Part shown: positions 21,496-30,787 of the stretch, piece by piece
How the letters are laid out: each line of letters opens with the position of its first letter
How positions within the stretch are numbered: the stretch's first letter is position 1
NCBI GenBank assembly: GCA_015179045.1
Contig: WHUZ01000051.1
Span: forward strand, 310,001-374,000
Length of the DNA stretch: 64,000 bases
Direction: 5' to 3'
From: Kalaharituber pfeilii
Lineage: Eukaryota > Ascomycota > Pezizomycetes > Pezizales > Pezizaceae
Translations under genes and position numbers: made by a program
The notes under the pieces: generated by a model
Databases searched by the model: none
What the model was told of the DNA's origin: nothing
The model's input: only the letters and a program-made list of their open reading frames with translations

Positions 21496-21975
21496 TGGAA
21501 TCCCTCACTCAATATACTTTTTAGAAAACAGATCTCCGTGCCTCGAGGGGATCCGCTATATCGTATCGTAACACTCATAACCGCTAGGGCCCTCAGGTTT
21601 CCACTCTCTGTTACCAGCCAACAAATTTAATATACAAGACAACTTAATTCAACTTCATTCAACTTCACAGCACCAGGTATTCTGACGTTTAAACATCCAG
21701 TTGTGGGATTCGTTTGGAGAATGTATGTTCCGTTTTTCCGTTTCCTATCACCCCACCACCACAAGCTTCCTAATCCTGAATGATAGTAGTAGTACAGTTA
21801 CCACAAAGCTCGTAACTGTACATTCTCGGGTTTACTTTGAGAAGGAGAGAGTAATAACAAACCTACGGGACTGTATATGGGGATCAGCTTCAACGAAGTA
21901 TGCCTGCGCCTTGCCCCTAGGTGACTGACCTTTACCGTCATATCTAACTTTCCTCAACAATGTCTAGTTGCTGAA

Positions 21976-23820
21976 ATGGATACTACGGGCTTCACGCGAG
22001 AGCATTATCATCTTGCCAGACGTTTCACGATGCCTAGTCCCTCCGGCGGGAAATGTGCAATAGCCGTCCCTGCCACAATGGAACTGATGATTGTTTCGGC
22101 TTATACAATTCTCATTGGTGGCACTTTCATGGCATGGTGGATCATTATAGCTGTAAGCATTTCTATGGTTGCACCAAGACACTTCCGTGAATGTAAAGCC
22201 ATCAAGGTTGTTGGAGCTTGCGCCATAACGGAGCCATTTCAAGCTGCCTCTGTTGTGGCGGTGTTCTGCTATAATATGGTTGTGAAAAGATACAGCCAAC
22301 GTAAAACCATTCATACAACACGGCCGTTCTCGCAAGATTCGACGACTCCGTCAGATACGCCATACTGGAGAGAGTTATTTACTGCTTTCGCTATATTGCT
22401 ACTGGCATTTGGGATCATGCTCGGAGGTATTATCGGTGGAATTTATCTTCCTAAAAAGCTTATCATTGGACAAGTGGCACCTGTGAATGACACGATGGTG
22501 TTTACTGCACCGTTCAATTATAATGGTAATAATACCAATGACCCTTTTCGAGTTTTTGTTGTGGTTACTGCGAAGGGCATTGGACGGGCGGTCTCTACGA
22601 TAGACTCTTCTGGGACGAAGCTGCAATCAGATCTGGACAAAGTTGTGCATGTCGACATGCAGCCGCTAAAGGAGGAAGCTCATGGTGACAACAGGTACAA
22701 CATAACATATAGGTTCCGTGTTCATAGCTATGATATGGGCTTACAAAATCTACATGGTTTGTCTGTTAACATTGAAGGGAACTGTTACTTTGAGTATGGC
22801 TGGTATAAAGAGCAAGATCATGGCAACGGAACTTCTTCACACAGAGATAAATATATCAGCACCGAGTTTAAGAACGTTACTATAGAGGTCGATGTACAAC
22901 CCGACAATGTTGAACCTTTGACGCTTCAATACAACTGGGGCGGGACAGGTGATTATTCAGAGGGTGTTCCCAAGTTGCCTTTTGCAATAGTACCAAGGAC
23001 ACAAGGGCGAAACTCGATGTCTGCAAGCCGAGACCCATGGTATCGCACGACACCAAACAATTCTTCGGGAGAATACAATGTGCTTCCGGGAAGACCGCTA
23101 TTGCTTTGTAATGAGAAGCGTGCTTGGTATTATCGGGGGTCATATCTGGGACCAGACCTAGCGGTCTATCATTTTAAGAATTCGACCACTGGAGAAGTCA
23201 AGCGAGAAAAAAGACAGGGTGCAAATATTCCGGATATCCCCATTGGGATATGGACACTCCTCAGCGATATCTATCCTTGGGGAATCGTTAGTAGCATGTT
23301 TCAGTTACATCACGCCGGAAAATTAGAATCTAGTTGGCGCACTAATACTCTCTCTGGCACGTGTCGTATGGACGGTGAAAGTTCCTCAGCATACAAGGAT
23401 ATCAAGCGTATGGCCTATGCTGGATATTTGAAGTATCGGAATGTTGTGCGGGATGCAGCCCTGGCGTATGTGGGTGTCAAGGAACTGGGTCTATCTGATA
23501 CTTACCCTAATGCCATGCGAGATAAGAACAACAATCCCCTTCCTGGCACAGGAGATTTCGTAGTCCCCAGCGACAAAGTCCGAACCCTCCGTCTCCAGGT
23601 CGTGGTTGCTATCCCCGCATTCGCGGCTTTTTCGTGGGTCATAGTTGCGGTTGTTACATTCCAGCAGCGGCGCAGGAGCAAAGACCGTTTGATTTTCACG
23701 AGAGTTAGGGACACGGATTCGGAGCTTTCGGCGCTGCAATGGCCGTTAGTAGGGGATATGGAGGCTACTGGATTGACAAGCAGGCCAAATAAGGACAGTG
23801 GGCAGAGCACGAGTTTGTAG
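21976..23820 (+). CDS. Hypothetical multi-pass membrane protein, 614 aa
   Basis: This is the only convincing host gene. The frame is uninterrupted, with no sign of an intron. Hydrophobic segments lie at about 35-64, 77-102, 134-157 and 538-562. Between the last two is a large hydrophilic domain (about 160-535) with several N-glycosylation sequons (N-D-T at 171, N-N-T at 185, then Y-N-I-T, N-G-T, K-N-V-T, N-N-S-S, K-N-S-T), so it probably faces the cell exterior or lumen. A basic Q-Q-R-R-R-S-K follows the last segment, placing the short tail in the cytosol. I recognise no family or enzymatic motif. The start at 21976 is the first ATG of the frame and is conserved in the paralogue beginning at 63807. 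Confidence 0.75.
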   Translation: MDTTGFTREHYHLARRFTMPSPSGGKCAIAVPATMELMIVSAYTILIGGTFMAWWIIIAVSISMVAPRHFRECKAIKVVGACAITEPFQAASVVAVFCYNMVVKRYSQRKTIHTTRPFSQDSTTPSDTPYWRELFTAFAILLLAFGIMLGGIIGGIYLPKKLIIGQVAPVNDTMVFTAPFNYNGNNTNDPFRVFVVVTAKGIGRAVSTIDSSGTKLQSDLDKVVHVDMQPLKEEAHGDNRYNITYRFRVHSYDMGLQNLHGLSVNIEGNCYFEYGWYKEQDHGNGTSSHRDKYISTEFKNVTIEVDVQPDNVEPLTLQYNWGGTGDYSEGVPKLPFAIVPRTQGRNSMSASRDPWYRTTPNNSSGEYNVLPGRPLLLCNEKRAWYYRGSYLGPDLAVYHFKNSTTGEVKREKRQGANIPDIPIGIWTLLSDIYPWGIVSSMFQLHHAGKLESSWRTNTLSGTCRMDGESSSAYKDIKRMAYAGYLKYRNVVRDAALAYVGVKELGLSDTYPNAMRDKNNNPLPGTGDFVVPSDKVRTLRLQVVVAIPAFAAFSWVIVAVVTFQQRRRSKDRLIFTRVRDTDSELSALQWPLVGDMEATGLTSRPNKDSGQSTSL

Positions 23821-24255
23821 CCTTGAACAGGTCTGTCAGTTTGGGCTAAGAAAATTGGATTTCATGACTCTACTGTTGAGGGAAACGGATTGCTATCCCT
23901 TACTTTCTTGAGTTTGCTGCCTTAAAGTGTTGACATTAGGGGGCAACGCATTGTTAATGATCAGGTTCTGGGAGTTATAACGCAACAATGAATGGAATTC
24001 CTGCTTTTGGGCGGGTTTATTTTCATTTTTTGTCTTCTTTTTTTCCACGCTCAGATATTGCGAATGTGACTAAGCGATGTATCATAGCTAGCATTCTAGG
24101 TCAATACCGAAGTAAATATCAAGAGTTATTATCTACTAGATTGAAAGGATACTTGACTAGCAATTCTTACTGGTCTTGTTAGTACCTTTTATAGGAAACA
24201 GTGCGAAGTTTATTCTCCTTATTTTTCTTTATATGTTCAATTTCATGTACTTAGC
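23821..24255. other. 3' flank of the membrane-protein gene
   Basis: No gene seen. A short frame at 23988-24182 has no recognisable content. Confidence 0.5.
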
Positions 24256-24300
24256 ACCTTGCCATAGCCCATAGGACGGTACGCGAGCAATGATATATAA
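24256..24300 (+). mobile_element. LINE-A hairpin tail abutting an ORF1-only element
   Basis: A decayed CTTGC...GCGAG hairpin followed by AATGATATATAA lies directly before the next element. No clear target duplication was found. Confidence 0.6.
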
Positions 24301-24304
24301 ACCG

Positions 24305-24609
24305 ACAAGCCCTCCGCCCCTCCACCGAGTCCCGACGCCACCACCTCGAAGCACGGCGTCGTAGTACACGGAATGGCCCTCAGAAAAGACCTGGGAAAAG
24401 TCCGGCGCTGGTTGGACACTGGGAACTCGGGTCTGGGAAAGACAGTTGGGATAAGGTGGTTAAGAAAGAAGACCTTGCTGCTAGAAGAGGGGAAGAAGAC
24501 CAGTTCAGCTGTGGTGTACTTGGAAGACAAGACTGACGTAGAAAGGGTAAGACTGGGCGGGAAATGGTTGAGGATCAGCCCATACGAGCCGGACAGACGA
24601 GGGAAGTGA
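24305..24609 (+). pseudogene. ORF1-only protein, C-terminal part
   Basis: The frame encodes the RRM-like C-terminus: V-V-V-H-G-M-A-L-R-K-D, then R-R-W-L-D, G-I-R-W-L-R-K-K-T, S-S-A-V-V-Y-L and V-R-L-G-G-K-W-L-R. The 5' part is missing because of truncation. It is followed by a 3'UTR with CCGCGGGCAACACATGTATC, as in its relatives. Confidence 0.75.
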
Positions 24610-24720
24610 AGGACGCTCCCTTGTATGGATACCCGCATCATGTATGAGCACCGCGGGCAACACATGTATCTAGTGGTCGTTGTTATTTGTTTCCTTTTAA
24701 ATAAATCCCTCGCCATAGCC

Positions 24721-25353
24721 GACTGGAGAGAGGAAGATGCAGGGTGTGGTTGAAGAGGATGGGAGCGGCGGAATCGGAGAAGTGCGGCTGCGGGGAGGCA
24801 CAGACGGGGGCGCACCTAGCCTTCCAGTGCAGTCAGCAGAGGTTTCGCCCAGAAGGCTTCAGAGGATGGGGGAATGTGGAAAAGAACTGGAAAAGGACGG
24901 CAGAGAATGGGGAGGAGTGGGATGAGTTGGAAAGGTTCTTTTCCGGGATCAAGTTTTAGGAGCGCGCCGTGCGATAATTTTCGGGCCGGTTTGCGAAGGT
25001 GTGGAGGGTTTTTAGTGCGCCGCGCTATTTGCCGACCCGGGTCGGGAAAAATTCGCAGGTTGCGAAGGTGTGGAGGAAACTGCGAAATTTGCCGTCGGGG
25101 AAGTTTGCTTGCCGGGATGCGAAAGTGTGGGGAAGAGGGGAGGGGGGAGAGGGGGGGATATATAGTGGAGCCTCCCTGAGGCAGAAACCGGAAGGTCCGT
25201 CCGGAGGTTTCTGGAATCAGGTGGTAGAAGTAGATAGAAAGTTCTTTGTTTATTATTAAGCCTGTCTCCGGGCTTCGAGGGCTTGCCCAGGGACCCTGCC
25301 ATGGCTTGGCGCTGTAAGCGGGGTTATGTGATTTAAAAAAAAAAAAAAAAAAA
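24721..25353 (+). mobile_element. 5'-truncated LINE-B copy inserted in a LINE-A-type hairpin
   Basis: A short duplication ATAGCC lies at 24715-24720 and 25354-25359. The insert encodes the last about 75 codons of LINE-B ORF2 (W-L-K-R-M-G-A-A-E-S-E-K-C-G-C-G-E ... L-A-F-Q-C), ending at TAG 24957-24959, then about 340 bp of 3'UTR and the CCCTGCC...GCGGGG hairpin with poly-A. It gives the LINE-B 3'UTR on the plus strand. Confidence 0.83.
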
Positions 25354-25384
25354 ATAGCCCTCAGGGCGGCCTGCGAGTAATGAA

Positions 25385-25418
<34 letters not shown>

Positions 25419-25420
<2 letters not shown>

Positions 25421-27054
25421 CCTTATATATGTGGTAACCACGGTACCGATGGAATGAATAAGGCCATACACGGGCCGGAGCGGTACTTAGCGGTAGGGCC
25501 ACATGATGACACATGCGTAGGATAAGGAAGAAAATTATGATTAAGAAGCGAGATATGTATGTACAGGCTCAGTTGGAAGGCGAAGGTGGTCTATAACTTG
25601 TATGTAGATAGGACTGTGTGGAGGGATATACAGACATATACGGAGATATACAGACATGGACAGATATGGACATGCAGAGACAAGACAATTGAAGACCCTT
25701 TTCTTGACATTTGATTATTGAAGCTGCCGTTGAGGCTTTATTCCGCCAGCTCTAGATACCAGTACCTATGTGAAACAGTGGATGCTATCTAGTCATCATC
25801 ACATTGGTCCCTTCAACCAGAGAGCTGTGGCTACAGAATGAGACTTACTGGCAAATTTCACTATCTACAACCCTCAGGACTCGCAAGACTTTACACGATG
25901 ATGGTATCATCGGTTTGAGCACCTTTCATTATCTGCTCGCTTATTGCAGTATTTAAAGAAAAAATTAAGTTGAGTTTCGGCCCGGCTATCATGGATTCTA
26001 TCATATGCAAGCTACCTTTACAGCTTCAACAAGAAATGATGTCAATATTTGTGTGCCACGTTGTCATCAAGTTAACTATGAGGATTGAGTAATTGGTAGA
26101 TCCAGACAGGTATATAAAGATAGCAAAAATGCCAGACTTGAAGGCATCATTATTACATGTACCATCATTACATGTACCATCATTCCCTTCAGACACATCA
26201 GACAGATCATTCAGACGGATAATATAGACCTCGTACATATTCACATCTTCAGACTACACATTTATACATATAGTAGACTCATAATTAACCTCTTCCTCGG
26301 ACTCTTCTTTGACCTCGCACCTTTCTACAAGACCTTTCTTTCTAGACTAGACAATTTACAAGACCACACCACTCGTATTTTCAGCAATAAGGACTCTTAG
26401 GACCACTCACTGCTTTGGCAAACTACACAATAGACCTCGCAAGACAACTTGTAGAAATGACTTCAAGACGCTCAGCAAGAGTTTTTTCAGCAACAGAATC
26501 AGTTACTTATAGCGATCAGTAACTTAATAGCAAAAATGTCTACTCTAAAACTATCTATAAGGTATAGGCACAGAGAAGGACAAGGCCTCACAGCTAATGG
26601 CCCAGGCATTTACTTCTACCTACTTTGTAATAAATCAGTCCATGTCAGGTCAGGATACAGGATCCGGGGACGGGGCGGGCGGCAGGCGCCGGGGCGATTT
26701 TACAGTAGAGGCAGAGGCAGAGGCGGTCGGAGCTATGTGATATCGAGAGGTAGATGTATTGAAAGCTGAGTACACAACTTGGGTATGATACAAGTTGTTG
26801 CGTGTTTTAACATGTACAAAATGGTCTATTTTGCACATGTGCGAGAAGCCCATTTGTAATATATTTACCATGCGTCTATTTTCTACATAGCCTGCCCGGT
26901 GGTTAATGGCTTGCACAGTAGTTTACTGCAGTGACCGGTACGCGTGCTATTTTACTGGCCTTGGCCGGCTCCTGACTTGCGGTGAGCCAGTTCTTTAGCT
27001 AGGGTGGAAATTACATTGGAGCCCTTCCGTCACGTACACAGCAGATAGGAATAT
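25419..27054. other. Intergenic stretch, no confident gene
   Basis: Short tandem motifs lie at 25625-25675 (ACAGACAT) and 26153-26187 (ATTACATGTACCATC). A short frame at 26536-26769 ends in R-G-R-G-R-G-G-R repeats but has no other support. No promoter or domain is recognised. Confidence 0.45.
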
Positions 27055-27312
27055 GAAATATGCTGAAAACTGGCTTAGGGCGAGGGCACGTATATAGAAA
27101 ATAGACCATTTTGGGCATAGTAAATACGTCGAAAATGCTCTTGTCGTGCATGTGGAAAGTAGATCATTTTGTGCATACTGAATGCGTCGAAATGCCCTCG
27201 TCCCACAAGTGTGGAATAGACTATTTTGCGCATGTCAAATGCGTCTAAAATTGACTTCTCGCAGACATAGAAGATCGACCTTTAGCGCATGTCAAATACG
27301 TCGAAAACAGGC
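27055..27312. repeat. Minisatellite, about 57-bp period, 4-5 units
   Basis: Units contain GAAAATAGACCATTTTG, GCATGTCAAATGCGTC and GAAAATG, with many differences between units. An inverted relative (TGGTCTATTTTGCACATG) lies near 26820. Confidence 0.7.
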
Positions 27313-27469
27313 TATTACTAACTCCTTCTTTAATACCTTTACTGCCTCATCTGTATTCACCACCTTAAACTTTAGCTGCAACACCCTCGGCGGACCTATA
27401 GATGGTGCTACTCCAAAGCACACTAGTGGTCTTGACCCAAACTTGGCATTTAGGTTCTCCTCCCTTAGC

Positions 27470-27906
27470 GCGCCACAGAGAGAAACCGGCTAGGGCTCAG
27501 CTACCGTCCCTTGACAAGACTTGGAAGTCGACACATAGCCACACTAGCAGGAATACTGGGCGGCAAGTTACTACGGAAATGGCAGTACGAAATCGGGAAA
27601 GCAGACAGCCCAGAATGTCGATGGTGTGGGGAGGAGGAGGAGACTACTGAACATGTGCTCACTAGGTGCAGGACATGGAAACGAAAGTGGCCAGGAGGCA
27701 TGCAAGACTTGGTCACTCCTCCGAAGAGCAAGGACACAGACCCACTTAGAGACATCTTGGAGTGGGCAGGGGCATAGGAGACACACAGGATCTTTTCTTA
27801 TTCCTTTTCTTCTACCTTCATATGTATCTAATCTCATGTAACTAATCTCGCCATAGCCCCCAGGGCGGCACGCGAGTAATGATATAAAAAAAAAAAAAAA
27901 AAAAAA
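27470..27906 (+). mobile_element. LINE-A 3' fragment with intact C-terminal zinc domain
   Basis: TCTCCTCCCTTAGC flanks it (27456-27469, 27907-27920). It encodes Y-R-P-L-T-R-L-G, then C-R-W-C-G-E-E-E-E-T-T-E-H-V-L-T-R-C-R and W-P-G-G, ending at TAG 27776-27778, followed by 3'UTR, hairpin and poly-A. It is a clean recent 5'-truncated copy. Confidence 0.9.
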
Positions 27907-28795
27907 TCTCCTCCCTTAGCTTTCTCTTCATCACCTCCATCCCTCCCCTCCCGACCTCATAATCCATCTCCTTTATCACTAGAGGGACCACATCCTTGTT
28001 GTGGACCTCTACCCTTAGGAGATCCTCATTAAAGATCAGCCTCATCCATGCACCAAATTTCTCCATTACCTCCTTTGCTTTCTCCTCCTCCCGAATGTCC
28101 ACTAGCAGTCAGCCTGAGTCAGGCCCTCTCGTACTTTGATACTACTGGATTCCTTATCACCTGTGTTACCCTCTACCCCCTCTCTCCCTCCACCTTCACT
28201 AATATCTCCTAAAGAGATTCACACCTCTTCAGAAGAACATCCCTCTCTTCTATCCCCTCCATTCCATATAGTACCAACTTTACAAGTACTATACTCAGCA
28301 TCCTCTTCCACAGCTTCTTCCCCTTACTACTATCCAGTTCTCCCCCTCAATCCTCTTCTCTGTCTCCTTTGCTGCCTTCTCCTCCTACTCCTTCAGCTTC
28401 TTCTACTTCTCCTCCAGGGCTGCCAACTCCTTCTGTAACCCCGCCGGCATCTTTATCACCTCTGCTAGCTTTCTCAGTACCTGTACTCTCTCCACCACCT
28501 GAGTCCTCCACTCCTCCGCTACCCTCTTCTTGCTCTCTTCCTCTACTTTTCTCCACCTTTCCTCCTTCCTCTTCTTTCTCTTCTCCGTCTCCTCCTGAAG
28601 CTTCTGGATCTTCTGAATCTCTACTTCTCTCTTTCTCTTTTTCTCCTCCTCTCTTTTCTCTTCCTTCCTCTTCTTTTTCTCCCTCTCCAGTACCCTTTTC
28701 TTCTTTACCGATACCAGTCCTATCACTGCATGTATCTCTAGAACCATTCCCTCCAGCTTCCCCATTCTTTTCTCCATATTACTCTCTCTAGTCTT

Positions 28796-29210
28796 GACAC
28801 CAGCCGACCCCCCCTCCGAACCACACAAGGCATCGTCGTACACGGCGTCGCCCTCAGGAAGGATCTGGAGAAGGTCAGGAAGTGGCTGGAGGAAGACAAC
28901 AAAGAGTTAGGAAAGACGACCACGGGCATCAGATGGCTGCGAAGGAAAACGACACTTGAGGGGGAAGGAAAAAAGGCAAGCTCTATAGTGCTGTATACAA
29001 AGACAAGGGTGGAGATTGGGAGAGTCAGGCTTGGGGGAAAGTGGCTGAGATCGGAGCAATACGAGCCAAACAGGAAAAGGGAATAGAAGGCTCGGGATCC
29101 CGGCCCAAACACCATGTACTTAGCGTCTGATATTTTTCTTTTGTGTACTTAAACATCGTCATAGCCCATAGGGCGGCACACGATTAATGAAATAAAAAAA
29201 AAAAAAAAAA
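28796..29210 (+). mobile_element. ORF1-only element, 5'-truncated
   Basis: TCTCTCTAGTCTT flanks it (28783-28795, 29211-29223). It encodes G-I-V-V-H-G-V-A-L-R-K-D ... S-S-I-V-L-Y-T-K ... V-R-L-G-G-K-W-L-R and a stop at 29084, then a 3'UTR and a hairpin whose outer stem is ATCGT...ACGAT, a compensated variant. No ORF2 sequence lies between ORF1 and the tail. Confidence 0.9.
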
Positions 29211-30530
29211 TCTCTCTAGTCTTTTCCTACTCCTTCCTGACCTCTTTTATCTCCTCTCTCTACTCCTTTATCTCTCTCCACATTATATTTGCTCTCCTCC
29301 TATATTCCAAAACCCTCTCCCCTTCCCCCTCTTCTCCCTCAGCGTCTTTTACTCTTTCTTAAAGGCAACTTCTACTACAGTTGCTATCACCCAAACTCAT
29401 GCTACCTCCAGCCTTTTTGCCTCTCTTTCCTTCCCTTCTTTCATTAGCCTGTCCGCTCTCTCGTCTAGCACCCGTGCCATATACACAAGTACTAGTACTT
29501 CTTTCTTTTCCTTCCCTACCCCTTCTTCATCCTCCTCTTCTTCTTTCCTCTCTTCCTTATTCTCTCCCATCTCTTCACTGTTTTCTTTCTTCTTTTTTCT
29601 CTCAGCTCACCCTACCTTTCTTTCCACTTCTTCTTATTCCTCTACTCTAACTAGTACTAGTACCACTGCCGGCACCTCCACCAGTATCACCGATTCAAAG
29701 CCTAATTGTAAATCCCCAATCTCCCATTTCTCCCTATTTCTATCCCTGAATTCTTTCTCTCTTCCTCTCCTTCCCTCACATAAAGACCTGCTCCTGCTGC
29801 CTCTCCTCTTTCTCCTCCTTCCTCAGCTCATCATCACCCTCGTAACTCTAGAAGTCTGTTCCTGCTTCTGAAAAACCATTAATAGTCCCCTCTTAATTGT
29901 GATATACTCTTTCGTTGCATCTCTTAGGACTTCTGTCTCCCTTCAAACTATGATTTCATCTTTCCTCTCCACATATCTTTGGAGTATTGCCGTGTTTTTA
30001 CTTCAGAGCTTCACGACCCTTGCTACTTCCGTGTGATTCCCATAAGCTCCTCCGTCTTTACCTACTCCATCTCTTCTACTTTTCTTCTTGCTGCTACCTC
30101 TACTATCTCCTTTCTAATCTCTTTGATCATATCCAACTTCTTATCATATTCTCCCCCCTTTCTGTGTGCTCTCTCTACTCTTTCTTTCATTATAATTATA
30201 TTCTCCCCCTCTCAACCTTGCCAACCACCAATTCTTTCTTTCTCATGTATGGATAGCGTCTATCTCCCACACTATATTCCTATCCATTACATATACCTCC
30301 CCTGTCTATCCCTCTCCTACCGGTCCCAAAAACTACATCTTTGGTACTTCCTCCTCCACTAACATCCTGCTCCCTGACTTCCTTAACTTCTCGTAACCTT
30401 CGCTTGGTCCTGCCTTTTTCTGGCTGTGCACTACTTCAGTCCTAGCTCTTGTTGCTAAGACTGAAAAGGGAAGGTTGCTGCTTATTGCTCATTTGCACTA
30501 TTGCTGTTCTTGGTCGCTCCTTCTGCAGCC

Positions 30531-30562
30531 GATCGGCCGATCTCTGAAGCGATCGGCCGATC
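30531..30562. repeat. Two copies of the palindrome GATCGGCCGATC
   Basis: The 12-bp palindrome occurs twice at a 21-bp spacing. It could be a protein-binding site or chance; nothing nearby decides. Confidence 0.4.
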
Positions 30563-30787
30563 CTAGGTGCGACTCCCTGCCTCTCGAGATTTGTGTGGGA
30601 ATTCTCTGAAAAACTTCAGAAAACTTGACCTTGACGAAACGAGTCCTAAACTTCTGAATTCTGTAAATCAAATGAGGTATTCTTTCTCAGGCGGCCCTGA
30701 GCTTCGCTTTGATATAGCTTTCACGTTCTGGAGGCGCCGGGAAGTTGGAGTTCTTCCAAGCGCTCGTTCTGAAAAAGTTGTTGTCGG

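Larger units (their letters stand above)
18327..23820 (+). repeat. Segmental duplication SD2, copy A
   Basis: From GGTGGGCAATGCCACGAGAC on, the sequence recurs in order and orientation at 59470-64000, through the 5' flank and first 194 bp of the membrane-protein gene, where the window ends. The right limit of the repeat is therefore unknown. Retroelement insertions differ between copies at eight or more sites, which dates them as later than the duplication. Confidence 0.88.
24301..25418 (+). mobile_element. ORF1-only element split in its own hairpin by a LINE-B insertion
   Basis: The coding end and 3'UTR (24301-24708) lead to CTCGCCATAGCC (24709-24720), where the hairpin stops. It resumes at 25354 as ATAGCCCTCAGGGCGGCCTG and continues into GCGAGTAATGAAAT and a long A-tail. 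The interval is a LINE-B copy. Removing it restores a complete ORF1-only 3' end. Confidence 0.83.
27313..30450 (-). pseudogene. Long Lys/Glu-rich coiled-coil ORF remnant split by two retroelements
   Basis: The minus strand is strongly purine-rich over 3 kb. Skipping the insertion at 27470-27906, the minus-strand frame reads on from R-G-G-M-E-V-M-K-R-K-L-R-E-E into N-A-K-F-G-S-R-P-L-V-C-F-G, so a real coding region was interrupted. Upstream (28403-28790) it encodes an almost uninterrupted E/K/R coiled coil. Further upstream (29220-30450) the composition persists but stops accumulate. It could be ORF1/gag of another retroelement or a decayed host gene; I recognise no family. Confidence 0.5.

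Noticed and set aside
26536..26769. Small RGG-rich protein
   Set aside because: The RGG part lies in a short GC-rich tract; there is no start context, no homology that I recognise and stops surround it.
28369..28791. 140-codon Ser/Pro-rich plus-strand frame
   Set aside because: It is antisense to the Lys/Glu-rich coiled-coil frame on the minus strand and mirrors its purine bias.
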